From Streptomyces sp. TSRI0281 (GTDB lineage Bacteria > Actinomycetota > Actinomycetes > Streptomycetales > Streptomycetaceae), in assembly GCF_001905125.1 (NCBI RefSeq), contig NZ_LWLE01000034.1, forward strand, positions 1 through 64,000: a stretch of DNA of 64,000 nt, given 5' to 3'. Of this stretch, positions 57,597-64,000 are shown in pieces. The position numbers were made by a program, and so were the translations under genes. The first letter of the stretch is position 1. Every line of letters starts with the position of its first letter. The notes below the pieces were generated by a model, which did not search any database, was not told where the DNA came from, and saw nothing but the letters and a program-made list of their open reading frames with translations.

Positions 57597-58298
57597 GTGG
57601 AATCCGGGACTTCAGTGACTCATCGGCAGCGGCGGCCTTGGATTGTCGGGGTGTCCGGGGCCTCAGGGACTCCGTTCGCGGCCGCCGTCCTGCGCGGGCT
57701 GCTGGCGGCGGGCGAGAGCGTGGATCTGGTGGTGAGCCGTGCCTCGCGGCTGACACTGCTGGACGAGACCGGGATCGCCTTCCGTGACGCGCACTGGCGA
57801 CAGGATCTGCGGACGTGGCTGGCGCGGGGGGCGGACGGGAAGCCGGACACCTTCGAGGTGGGCGGGGCCGAGCTGGACCGGGTGCGGCACTGGGCCGCCG
57901 GTGATCTGGCGGCCGGGCCGTCCTCGGGGTCGTACCCGGCGCGGGGGATGCTGATCGTTCCGGCCTCGACCGCCTGTGTGGCCGGGGTGGCGCTCGGCCT
58001 GTCGAAGGACCTGTTGCAGCGGGCCGCGAGCGTGACGCTCAAGGAGCGGCGCCCGCTGGTCGTCGCGGTGCGCGAGACGCCGCTGAGCGGTCAAACGCTG
58101 AAACAGATGGTGGCTCTGGACGAGGCGGGCGCCGTGGTGCTGCCCGCCTCTCCGGCGTTCTACGCGGGGGCGACGCACATCCAGGATCTGGTGGACTTCG
58201 TCGCCGGGCGGGTGCTGGACGCGGCAGGAGTGCCGCATCGGCTGTACCGCCGCTGGGAGGGAGAGCTCGGTGGTGGCTCTCGCGGCTCGGAGGGCTGA
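57597..58298 (+). CDS. ubiX: UbiX family flavin prenyltransferase
   Basis: This 233-residue enzyme prenylates FMN to make the prFMN cofactor needed by the UbiD-type decarboxylase upstream. It starts IVGVSGASGTPFAAAVLRGL (GASG), has LLIVPASTACVAGVALGLSK-like ser-rich phosphate site (MLIVPASTACVAG) and LKERRPLVVAVRETPLS. GTG 57597 is chosen because TAGGCT ends 7 nt upstream with no ribosome binding site, a leaderless arrangement; GTG 57564 would add 11 residues. The C-terminal tail is Gly-rich. Confidence 0.9.
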   Translation: MESGTSVTHRQRRPWIVGVSGASGTPFAAAVLRGLLAAGESVDLVVSRASRLTLLDETGIAFRDAHWRQDLRTWLARGADGKPDTFEVGGAELDRVRHWAAGDLAAGPSSGSYPARGMLIVPASTACVAGVALGLSKDLLQRAASVTLKERRPLVVAVRETPLSGQTLKQMVALDEAGAVVLPASPAFYAGATHIQDLVDFVAGRVLDAAGVPHRLYRRWEGELGGGSRGSEG

Positions 58299-58320
58299 GC
58301 GCGGGGCCGGCCCGGTGGGG

Positions 58321-58455
58321 TCAGCGCTTCTTCGGGCCACGCGGGTTGCGCGTCTTGTCGACGCGGTGCGCGGCGGCGGGCTGGTGGGCACGCGAGCGGT
58401 TGGCCAGGTCCTGCAGCTCGCGCATCCGGGCGTAGGCCATCTCGATCGTGTACAC
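58321..58455 (-). CDS. Small conserved-looking basic protein, 44 residues
   Basis: From GTG at 58455 to TGA at 58321 a 44-residue protein can be read: MYTIEMAYARMRELQDLANR, then a His/Ala-rich middle and an end TRNPRGPKKR. AGGAG lies 8 nt before the GTG, codons are strongly GC-ending, and the end is basic. It sits divergent to the Lrp gene. No known function is recognised; a nucleic-acid or ribosome-linked role is only a guess from charge. Confidence 0.72.
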   Translation of the reverse strand: MYTIEMAYARMRELQDLANRSRAHQPAAAHRVDKTRNPRGPKKR

Positions 58456-58505
58456 GGTGTCACTCCTGAAGATTCGAAAGCATTTCTTGGATGTTCTGAA
58501 AGATT

Positions 58506-58525
58506 TGCAGGGTTCGGACCCTGCA
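58506..58525. promoter_or_regulatory. Perfect inverted repeat between the small gene and the Lrp gene
   Basis: TGCAGGGT (58506-58513) and ACCCTGCA (58518-58525) pair perfectly around TCGG in an AT-rich divergent promoter region, 60 bases upstream of the Lrp start. It may be the autoregulatory site of the Lrp protein or a leader hairpin. Confidence 0.5.
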
Positions 58526-58584
58526 TGCCTTAGATTCTACACGTAAACTCGCGGTACTGCTGAACAATGGAAGGTTCCAGTCAT

Positions 58585-59040
58585 ATGGACGCGGTGGACA
58601 GGCAGCTCATCCAGGCCCTCAGGGAGAACGGCAGGGCCTCGTACGCCGAGCTGGGACGGCTCGTCGGGCTCTCCGGGCCCAGCGTCACCGACCGCATCAA
58701 CCGGCTGGAAACCGCCGGGGTCATCACCGGGTACCGCGCCACCGTCGACTCCGCCTCGCTGGGCCTCGGCGTCACCGCGCTGATCGGCATCTCGCTCTCG
58801 GACGCGGCCGACCACGAGGACGTCGCGCGCCGGCTGAAGGACCTCGCGGAGATCGAGGACTGCTGGTTCATCGCGGGCGACGACTCGTACATGCTCAAGG
58901 TGCGGGTCGGCGACGTGGACGGCCTGGAGAAGACGATCCGCAGGCTGAGCGGTACGAAGGGCGTCTCCCGGACCCGTACCACGATCGTGCTCTCCACCAA
59001 GTGGGAGAACCGGGTCGGGGAACTCCCGGAGGAGTCGTAG
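58585..59040 (+). CDS. Lrp/AsnC family transcriptional regulator
   Basis: This is a 151-residue regulator. The N-terminal HTH reads VDRQLIQALRENGRASYAEL and LVGLSGPSVTDRINRLETAG; the C-terminal RAM domain (GVTALIGISLSDAADHEDVA, DCWFIAGDDSYMLKVRVGDV) binds amino acids or related ligands and makes octamers. ATG 58585 is chosen for GGAAGG 10 nt upstream; ATG 58567 lacks one. It precedes mqnE by 48 bases and may be co-transcribed with it, giving amino-acid-linked control of menaquinone synthesis (inference). Confidence 0.9.
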   Translation: MDAVDRQLIQALRENGRASYAELGRLVGLSGPSVTDRINRLETAGVITGYRATVDSASLGLGVTALIGISLSDAADHEDVARRLKDLAEIEDCWFIAGDDSYMLKVRVGDVDGLEKTIRRLSGTKGVSRTRTTIVLSTKWENRVGELPEES

Positions 59041-59088
59041 GCGTACGGTGGACGAAGTCTGTTACGGAGAGATATGGGAGGCGCCCTA

Positions 59089-60252
59089 GTGGACGCGGGA
59101 CTCAAGCGCGAGCTGGAGGAGAAGGTCCGGGCCGACGAGCGGCTGACCCGCGAGGACGGGATCGCCCTCTACGAGTCCGACGACCTGGCGTGGCTCGGCG
59201 GGCTGGCTCATGAGGTGCGCACGCGCAAGAACGGCGACGTCGTGCACTTCAACGTCAACCGTCACCTCAACATGACGAACGTGTGCACCGCGTCGTGCGC
59301 GTACTGCTCGTTCCAGCGCAAGCCGGGCGAGAAGGACGCGTACACGATGCGCATCGAGGAGGCCGTCCGCCTCGCCAAGGCGATGGAGAACGAGAACCTC
59401 ACCGAGCTGCACATCGTCAACGGGCTGCACCCCACCCTCCCGTGGCGCTACTACCCGCGCTCGCTCAGCGCGCTGAAGGAAGCCCTGCCGAACGTGGGGC
59501 TCAAGGCGTTCACGGCGACGGAGATCCACCACTTCGAGACGATCTCCGGCCTCACCGCCTCCGAGATCCTCGACGAGCTGATCGAGGCCGGTCTGGAATC
59601 GCTGACCGGCGGCGGCGCGGAGATCTTCGACTGGGAGATCCGCCAGCACATCGTCGACCACGACACCCACTGGGAGGACTGGTCGCGCATCCACCGTCTC
59701 GCGCACGAGAAGGGGCTCAAGACCCCGGCGACGATGCTGTACGGGCACATCGAGGAGCCCCGTCACCGCGTCGATCACGTGCTGCGGCTGCGGGAGATGC
59801 AGGACGAGACCGGCGGTTTCCAGGTCTTCATCCCGCTGCGCTACCAGCACGACTTCGTGGACATGAAGGACGGCAAGGTCCGCAACAAGCTCCAGGCGCG
59901 TACGACGATGGCGACCGGTGCCGAGGCGCTGAAGACCTTCGCGGTCTCCCGGCTGCTGTTCGACAACGTCCCGCACGTCAAGGTGTTCTGGGTGATGCAC
60001 GGCGTGCAGACCGCCCAGCTCGCGCTCCAGCACGGCGCGGACGACATGGACGGGTCGGTCGTCGAGTACAAGATCACGCACGACGCGGACAACTACGGCA
60101 CACCGAACAAGCTCGGCCGCGAGGACCTGCTGGACCTGATCCGCGACGCGGGCTTCCGGCCCGTCGAGCGGAACACCTGGTACGAGATCCTCCGCGAGTA
60201 CCCGGGCCCGGACGCCGGACGGCGCGAGGAGCCGCAGCCGATGCGCGTCTGA
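59089..60252 (+). CDS. mqnE: Aminofutalosine synthase MqnE
   Basis: This 387-residue radical SAM enzyme joins 3-[(1-carboxyvinyl)oxy]benzoate with SAM to form aminofutalosine, the first committed step after chorismate dehydration by MqnA. The 4Fe-4S cysteines are in NVCTASCAYCSFQRKPGEKD (CxxxCxxC). Other blocks are LTELHIVNGLHPTLPWRYYP, TATEIHHFETISGL and SLTGGGAEIFDWEIRQHIVD. GTG 59089 has GGGAGG with 7-nt spacing; the ATG at 59074 overlaps that box. A terminator hairpin follows. Confidence 0.95.
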   Translation: MDAGLKRELEEKVRADERLTREDGIALYESDDLAWLGGLAHEVRTRKNGDVVHFNVNRHLNMTNVCTASCAYCSFQRKPGEKDAYTMRIEEAVRLAKAMENENLTELHIVNGLHPTLPWRYYPRSLSALKEALPNVGLKAFTATEIHHFETISGLTASEILDELIEAGLESLTGGGAEIFDWEIRQHIVDHDTHWEDWSRIHRLAHEKGLKTPATMLYGHIEEPRHRVDHVLRLREMQDETGGFQVFIPLRYQHDFVDMKDGKVRNKLQARTTMATGAEALKTFAVSRLLFDNVPHVKVFWVMHGVQTAQLALQHGADDMDGSVVEYKITHDADNYGTPNKLGREDLLDLIRDAGFRPVERNTWYEILREYPGPDAGRREEPQPMRV

Positions 60253-60378
60253 CGTCGCGTCCGCGTTGTGCGTCGGCGTCGCGTCGTGCGTCTGGTCGTA
60301 CATAGGCGTCCGGTCGTACGCAGGCGTCCCGTAGCGCGTCGGCGTCTGGTCGTACGTAGCGTCGCGTCTCGTTGTACG

Positions 60379-60412
60379 AAAGCCCTGGCCGCCGTCCCGG
60401 CCGGGGCTTTCT
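60379..60412 (+). terminator. Terminator after mqnE
   Basis: AAAGCCCTGGCC (60379-60390) and GGCCGGGGCTTT (60399-60410) form a 12-bp stem with one G-T pair around an 8-nt loop, followed by CT-rich sequence. The 125 bases before it are filled by diverged copies of a short GGCGTCTGGTCGTAC-like repeat. Confidence 0.75.
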
Positions 60413-60429
60413 CGCGTTTCGGACGGGGG

Positions 60430-60459
60430 TTGAGGGCGGCGAGACGTAATGGTTACTCT
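60430..60459 (+). promoter_or_regulatory. Promoter of the GNAT gene (leaderless)
   Basis: TTGAGG (60430-60435), an 18-bp spacer and TACTCT (60454-60459) form a good vegetative promoter. The ATG starts 6 bases after the -10 box, so the mRNA probably begins at the start codon. Confidence 0.6.
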
Positions 60460-60465
60460 CGCCCT

Positions 60466-61083
60466 ATGGCGCTTACATTCACGCTGGACCCCGCGTTCGA
60501 CCGGGCCCTCCACGACGGCATCATCGAGCTGTGGGCCGATGTCACCGACGCGGGCGGCGCCGTCGGCTTCGTACCGCCCGCCGACGCCGAGGAGATCCGG
60601 CCGGAGCTGCTCAAGCACCTGGTCTCGATCGTCGAGGGCCGCACCCGGCTGCTCGTCGGCTTCGACGAGGACGGCGGTGTCGCCGCCACCGCCTTCCTCG
60701 CCCTCAACTCCCACCGGCTGATGACCCACTGGATCTGGCTCTACACGGTCATGGTCCACCCTCGTCACCAGGGCCGGGGTCATGGTCGCGAGCTGATGGC
60801 CGCGGCGGCCGACGCGGCCCGCGGGCTCGCCGGGGTCGAGGCCATCCGCCTCACCTGCCGGGGCGGCACCGGGGCCGACCGCTTCTACGCCTCCTGCGGC
60901 TACAAGGAAGTGGGCCGGGTGCCGGGCGCGATCCGGGTGACCGACGGGGACGACCGCGACGACGTCATCATGCTTCTCCCGCTCCACGGACAGGCTGCCG
61001 CGCCGATCCCGCTGCCCGGACAGGCTGCCGCGCCGATCCCGCTCCACGGACAGGCTGCCGCGCCGATCCCGCTGCCCGGCTGA
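60466..61083 (+). CDS. GNAT family N-acetyltransferase with repeated C-terminal tail
   Basis: This 205-residue acetyltransferase transfers an acetyl group from acetyl-CoA to an unknown amine. The acetyl-CoA motif A is LYTVMVHPRHQGRGHGRELM (Q/RxxGxG/A as QGRGHG), with RLTCRGGTGADRFYASCGYK as motif B. The domain ends near DDVIMLLPL. The last ~34 residues are three tandem copies of LHGQAAAPIP or LPGQAAAPIP. Leaderless start at ATG 60466. Confidence 0.88.
   Translation: MALTFTLDPAFDRALHDGIIELWADVTDAGGAVGFVPPADAEEIRPELLKHLVSIVEGRTRLLVGFDEDGGVAATAFLALNSHRLMTHWIWLYTVMVHPRHQGRGHGRELMAAAADAARGLAGVEAIRLTCRGGTGADRFYASCGYKEVGRVPGAIRVTDGDDRDDVIMLLPLHGQAAAPIPLPGQAAAPIPLHGQAAAPIPLPG
60982..61071 (+). repeat. 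30-bp in-frame tandem repeat (3 copies) at the end of the GNAT gene
   Basis: Units at 60982-61011, 61012-61041 and 61042-61071 share GGACAGGCTGCCGCGCCGAT and encode 10-residue repeats LHGQAAAPIP/LPGQAAAPIP. Units 1 and 3 are identical, and unit 2 differs in the first bases, which suggests recent expansion. Confidence 0.92.
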
Positions 61084-61241
61084 CTCCCGCCCCGCCGCCC
61101 TGCGTGCCCCGCCCGCCCCGCTGCCCTTGCGCCCTGCCGCCCGGCAACCCTGTGAACCACGAGAATTCGGGGCATGCTTCACTGGTCGGGCAGGAAATGC
61201 ATCGTGAGATACGTCGAGCGTACGTAGAGAGAGGGTCAGCC

Positions 61242-61535
61242 GTGTCCGCTGCCAAGCCGAGCGCAACGATCCGGTACACGGCGTTGCGCGTGTTGATCTT
61301 CGTCGGCTGTTTCTTCGTCGCCGGCGTGGCCGTCCACTTCGGCCTGCTGCCCTCCGGGCTCGCGGGGTCCAACTTCGTGTGGGTCATCCTGCTCGGCCTG
61401 CTTCTCTCCGCGCCGCTCAGCTATGTGCTGCTGCGCAAGCAGCGTGACGAGATGTCCGCGCAGCTCATCACCACGGTCGACCGGACCAAGGCCCGCCTCG
61501 AAGCGAACCGGACCCGCGAGGACGCTGTCCAGTAG
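61242..61535 (+). CDS. DUF4229 membrane protein
   Basis: This 97-residue protein has two membrane helices (YTALRVLIFVGCFFVAGVAV and NFVWVILLGLLLSAPLSYVL) followed by a basic cytoplasmic helix (RKQRDEMSAQLITTVDRTKA). It matches the small actinobacterial DUF4229 family; in S. coelicolor a relative lies near the menaquinone genes as I recall. GAGAGGG precedes the GTG at 61242. Function unknown. Confidence 0.88.
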   Translation: MSAAKPSATIRYTALRVLIFVGCFFVAGVAVHFGLLPSGLAGSNFVWVILLGLLLSAPLSYVLLRKQRDEMSAQLITTVDRTKARLEANRTREDAVQ

Positions 61536-61654
61536 TCGCCGCCGGGCCGAAGGCCCCGCGCCGACGAGCTGTTCGGCCGTCGACCGGCCGCGAGGCGGCG
61601 GCGCCCATGTAAGCGCTGCGTAAGCTTCCTCACACGTGCGCCCCGCGCACACCG

Positions 61655-61695
61655 AACCCCAGACCGGAGCAGGCCGCTCCAGTACTGGGGTTTTT
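61655..61695 (+). terminator. Terminator after the DUF4229 gene
   Basis: Outer arms AACCCCAG (61655-61662) and CTGGGGTT (61685-61692) enclose a second stem (GGAGC/GCTCC) and end in a T-run (TTTTT). It precedes the leader peptide gene by about 95 bases, so it separates the two transcripts. Confidence 0.8.
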
Positions 61696-61789
61696 CGGCT
61701 CCCGGGGCGCTCCGGGCCGGGCCGTGCCGCATTCTCTGACCAAAGAAGGGCTTTGAGGATCTCAAAGTTCAAGTGTTAACGTACTCGAC

Positions 61790-61897
61790 ATGAAGACAGC
61801 AGTGCGCCCCCACCATGCCGCGAGCATCCCGCTCGTGGCGCGCCTGCATGTCGACCTCTGCCGCTGTATGTCCGCGGTCTGTTGCCGCAACGTCTGA
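61790..61897 (+). CDS. Cysteine-rich leader peptide (35 residues)
   Basis: A 35-codon frame starts at ATG 61790. Its C-terminal half reads VARLHVDLCRCMSAVCCRNV, close to the RLHVDL-x-R-x3-SA-x-C pattern of the putative leader peptides found before sulphur-metabolism genes in Streptomyces (from memory). Four Cys codons cluster near the end (LCRC and VCC). Ribosomes would stall there when Cys-tRNA is low, changing the RNA downstream. It lies 118 bases before the symporter gene. The promoter region is unusually AT-rich (TTCAAGTGTTAACGTACTCG just upstream). Confidence 0.85.
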   Translation: MKTAVRPHHAASIPLVARLHVDLCRCMSAVCCRNV

Positions 61898-62015
61898 AAC
61901 CGGCATCATGCAGCGGCGCCGCCCCCGACGCGGGCGCCGCACCCCGTCCCCGCTCGACCGCACGACCGTACGTCTGTCCTCGTACGTCCCCGCTGCGTCC
62001 ATCAGGAGTGTGTCC

Positions 62016-63380
62016 GTGTCCGCGAATCCCGCGTCCGCCACCCCCGAGACCGGTAAGCCCTCCGGTTCCGGTTTCCGCATACCGAAGGTCCCGTTCTGGG
62101 CCCAGATCGTCGCCGGTCTGGTGCTGGGTGTCCTGCTCGGCTGGCTCGCCCGCAGCCAGGACATCAGCTGGCTCTACACCACGCTCGACAAGATCGGCCA
62201 CATCTTCGTCCAGCTGCTGAAGCTGGCCGTCGCGCCCCTCGTCTTCTTCGCGATCCTGGTGTCGATCACCAACCTGCGCAAGGTCAACAACGCTGCCAGG
62301 CTGGCCACCCGCACCCTGCTCTGGTTCATGATCACCTCGCTGATCGCGGTCGCCATCGGCCTCGCGATCGGCCTGATCACCAACCCGGGCTCCGGCACCG
62401 GACTCACCCCGAAGGACGGCAAGCTCCCCGAGGGCAAGGGCTCCTGGCTCGACTTCCTGACCGGCATCATCCCGGACAACGTGATCACGCCGTTCACCGA
62501 GCTGAACGTCCTGCAGATCGTCTTCATGGCCGCCGTCGCCGGTATCGCCGCGCTCCAGCTCGGTGACAAGGCCAAGCCGATCCTCACCCTCAGCGAGTCG
62601 ATCCTGGAGCTGCTCCAGAAGGCCCTGTGGTGGGTCATCCGCCTCGCCCCGATCGGCACCATCGGCCTCATCGGCTACGCGATCGCCGACTACGGCTGGG
62701 ACCTGATCGGCAAGTACGCGACCTTCACCGCCGACGTCTACATCGGCTGCGCCCTGGTGATGTTCGGCGTCTACCCGCTGCTGCTCGCCACCGTCGCCAA
62801 GGTCAGCCCGCTCCAGTTCTTCAAGGGTGCCTGGCCCGCGATCCAGCTCGCCTTCGTCTCCCGCTCCTCGGTCGGCACGATGCCGGTCACCCAGAAGGTC
62901 ACCGAGCGCCTCGGTGTGCCGAAGGAGTACGCGTCGTTCGCCGTCCCGTTCGGCGCGACCACGAAGATGGACGGCTGCGCCGCGATCTACCCGGCACTGG
63001 CGGCGATCTTCATCGCGCAGATCTTCGACGTGCAGCTGGGCATCGGTGACTACCTGCTGATCGCCTTCGTCTCGGTGATCGGCTCGGCGGCCACCGCCGG
63101 TCTCACCGGTGCGACGGTCATGCTGACCCTCACCCTGTCGACGCTCGGCCTCCCGCTGGAGGGTGTCGGCCTGCTGATGGCCATCGACCCGATCCTGGAC
63201 ATGATGCGCACCGCCACGAACGTGGCCGGCCAGGCGCTGGTCCCGGTGATCGTGTCGGCCCGCGAGAAGATCCTCGACCACGACGCGTACAACTCGGCCT
63301 CCTCGTCCCCGGTCGACGAGATCGACACGCTCGACGTCCAGGACGCGGAGCCGAAGGCGAAGATCCCGGTCACCGCGTAA
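62016..63380 (+). CDS. Dicarboxylate/amino acid:cation symporter (GltP/TcyP-like)
   Basis: This 454-residue secondary transporter of the DAACS family has eight membrane helices and two reentrant loops. Motifs: AFVSRSSVGTMPVTQKVTER (serine-rich HP1), ASFAVPFGATTKMDGCAAIY (TM7, related to NMDGT), and SAATAGLTGATVMLTLTLST (HP2). The family carries glutamate, aspartate, C4-dicarboxylates or cystine; the upstream cysteine leader argues for cystine or another sulphur compound here. GTG 62016 is chosen for CAGGAG with 7-nt spacing. A terminator follows. Confidence 0.92.
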   Translation: MSANPASATPETGKPSGSGFRIPKVPFWAQIVAGLVLGVLLGWLARSQDISWLYTTLDKIGHIFVQLLKLAVAPLVFFAILVSITNLRKVNNAARLATRTLLWFMITSLIAVAIGLAIGLITNPGSGTGLTPKDGKLPEGKGSWLDFLTGIIPDNVITPFTELNVLQIVFMAAVAGIAALQLGDKAKPILTLSESILELLQKALWWVIRLAPIGTIGLIGYAIADYGWDLIGKYATFTADVYIGCALVMFGVYPLLLATVAKVSPLQFFKGAWPAIQLAFVSRSSVGTMPVTQKVTERLGVPKEYASFAVPFGATTKMDGCAAIYPALAAIFIAQIFDVQLGIGDYLLIAFVSVIGSAATAGLTGATVMLTLTLSTLGLPLEGVGLLMAIDPILDMMRTATNVAGQALVPVIVSAREKILDHDAYNSASSSPVDEIDTLDVQDAEPKAKIPVTA

Positions 63381-63461
63381 CGCCTTCGCAGCGCAGCGCC
63401 TGCACCACGTAACACCTGCACCGCGCAGCGCCTTGAGCGCGCGGTGACGACGCCCGTACGA

Positions 63462-63501
63462 CGGAGCGCCCCCGGTCCTCAACGGTCCCGGGGGCGCTCC
63501 G
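63462..63501. terminator. Bidirectional terminator between the symporter and hydrolase genes
   Basis: A 14-bp perfect stem (CGGAGCGCCCCCGG at 63462-63475 with CCGGGGGCGCTCCG at 63488-63501) lies between convergent genes. Confidence 0.85.
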
Positions 63502-63507
63502 CTGTCG

Positions 63508-64000
63508 TCAGGGGCTGTGGAAGACGACCTCGGGGTTGGCCGGGGTCGGGCCGTTCAGCAGGGGCCGGTTCCGGTCGCGCAGGTGGCGGTCGAAGAAGGC
63601 GGTCACATAGCCCCGGGTGATCTGTGTCGAACGGGTCGCGGAGATCGTCACCGTCGGGTCCTCCAGGCCGAGCTGTTCGGAGAGCTCAGGGGTGTCGGTG
63701 AACGTGAAGTGCCCGGAGCCCGCGACGGTCAGCCAGCGCTTCCAGCCGTCCAGCCGGGCCCAGTCCTCCTTCCAGCTCGTGTCGGCGCTGTCCGGGGAAT
63801 GACCGTCGGCGGTGCCGAGCATCATGAAGGGCCGGCCACCGAGACCCGCGTCGGGAACGCGTCCGTAGAACGTTCCGTCCATGTTGATCCCGGCGTCCAC
63901 CCGGCGGTCACCGGCCATCGTGGAGACCGCCGCGCTGCCCCCGATGGAGTGTCCCGTCGTGCCGACCCGGTGCGGGTCGATCATGTCCGCGTACCGCCAG
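63508..64000 (-). CDS. Alpha/beta hydrolase, partial (5' end outside the window)
   Basis: The visible 163 residues run from the window edge (WRYADMIDPHRVGTTGHSIG) to the stop. They contain the nucleophile elbow GHSIGG (Ser), a metal-free acid region with MLGTADGHSPDSADTSW, and the catalytic His in WLTVAGSGHFTFTDTPEL. It resembles PAF-acetylhydrolase/ lipase-type secreted or cytoplasmic esterases of Streptomyces. The start, and any signal peptide, lie beyond base 64000. Confidence 0.88.
   Translation of the reverse strand, partial: WRYADMIDPHRVGTTGHSIGGSAAVSTMAGDRRVDAGINMDGTFYGRVPDAGLGGRPFMMLGTADGHSPDSADTSWKEDWARLDGWKRWLTVAGSGHFTFTDTPELSEQLGLEDPTVTISATRSTQITRGYVTAFFDRHLRDRNRPLLNGPTPANPEVVFHSP

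Noticed and set aside
58506..58525. GGGTTCGGACCC resembling a tRNA T-arm
   Set aside because: The loop is four bases, not seven, and no acceptor, D or anticodon stems are present nearby.
1..64000. Mobile elements, prophage or integrated plasmid
   Set aside because: No transposase, integrase, phage or replication gene and no attachment-site duplication was seen; only small tandem and segmental duplications.

Overview
The window looks like a chromosomal segment of a Streptomyces. It has very high GC with G/C-ending codons, frequent GTG and TTG starts, lipoprotein and DUF families typical of the genus, and the developmental pair BldN (ECF sigma factor) and RsbN (its anti-sigma factor). Almost all of it is housekeeping or conserved chromosomal DNA. 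I see no transposase, integrase, phage gene, tRNA or CRISPR array. The window opens on the last ~36 bases of a 5S rRNA with its terminator, so an rrn operon lies just to the left. At the right edge a minus-strand alpha/beta hydrolase is cut off.

Layout: 0.1-4.1 kb holds a HAD phosphatase, an MFS transporter, an AcuC-type deacetylase and a phosphatase-like protein. 4.2-9.4 kb holds a BdtA-like DNA-binding protein, the 32-residue ribosomal protein bS22, an epimerase and acyltransferase pair, then rsbN and bldN. 9.7-17.5 kb holds a HAD-IB phosphatase, a glutaredoxin-like protein, and rex-hemA-hemC-hemD with overlapping ends, then hemB (redox-controlled tetrapyrrole synthesis). 17.5-27.5 kb is the most variable part: a class A PBP with an altered KTG box, small HEAT and DUF proteins, an XRE/DUF397 module with a second DUF397 copy and a decayed XRE remnant, an ADP-ribosyltransferase-like/HEAT protein, a lipoprotein and a membrane-anchored HTH protein. 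27.5-36.3 kb holds argS, class I lysS, a DUF2637 membrane protein, two DUF3558 lipoproteins and RtcB. 36.3-43 kb holds an SDR enzyme, YnfA, a Mut7-C RNase-like protein, an acyl-CoA dehydrogenase-like protein, a MerR-type regulator and conserved hypotheticals, with two gene-poor gaps.

43-51.3 kb holds hemL, a histidine phosphatase, a secreted deacetylase and the complete system II cytochrome c biogenesis set (resA, ccdA, resB, ccsB). 51.4-54.2 kb holds an aldehyde dehydrogenase and deaminase pair divergent from a MarR regulator, with a clear double operator, and a PLDc_N protein. 54.3-60.3 kb holds late futalosine-pathway menaquinone genes (ubiD, mqnP, ubiX, mqnE) interrupted by a rhomboid protease, a hidden 44-residue gene and an Lrp regulator. 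60.4-64 kb holds a GNAT enzyme, a DUF4229 protein, and a dicarboxylate/amino-acid symporter preceded by a cysteine-rich leader peptide.

Functionally, the segment is rich in respiration-linked supply: haem (hemA, hemC, hemD, hemB, hemL), haem attachment (res/ccs) and menaquinone (mqn). A strong Rex operator precedes rex-hemACD, and a weaker Rex-like palindrome overlaps the resA start. No wholly new system could be demonstrated. The best leads are the cysteine leader/symporter pair, the possible Rex link to cytochrome c biogenesis, the expanding DUF397 module, the ADP-ribosyltransferase-like/HEAT protein and the PBP that lacks the KTG lysine.
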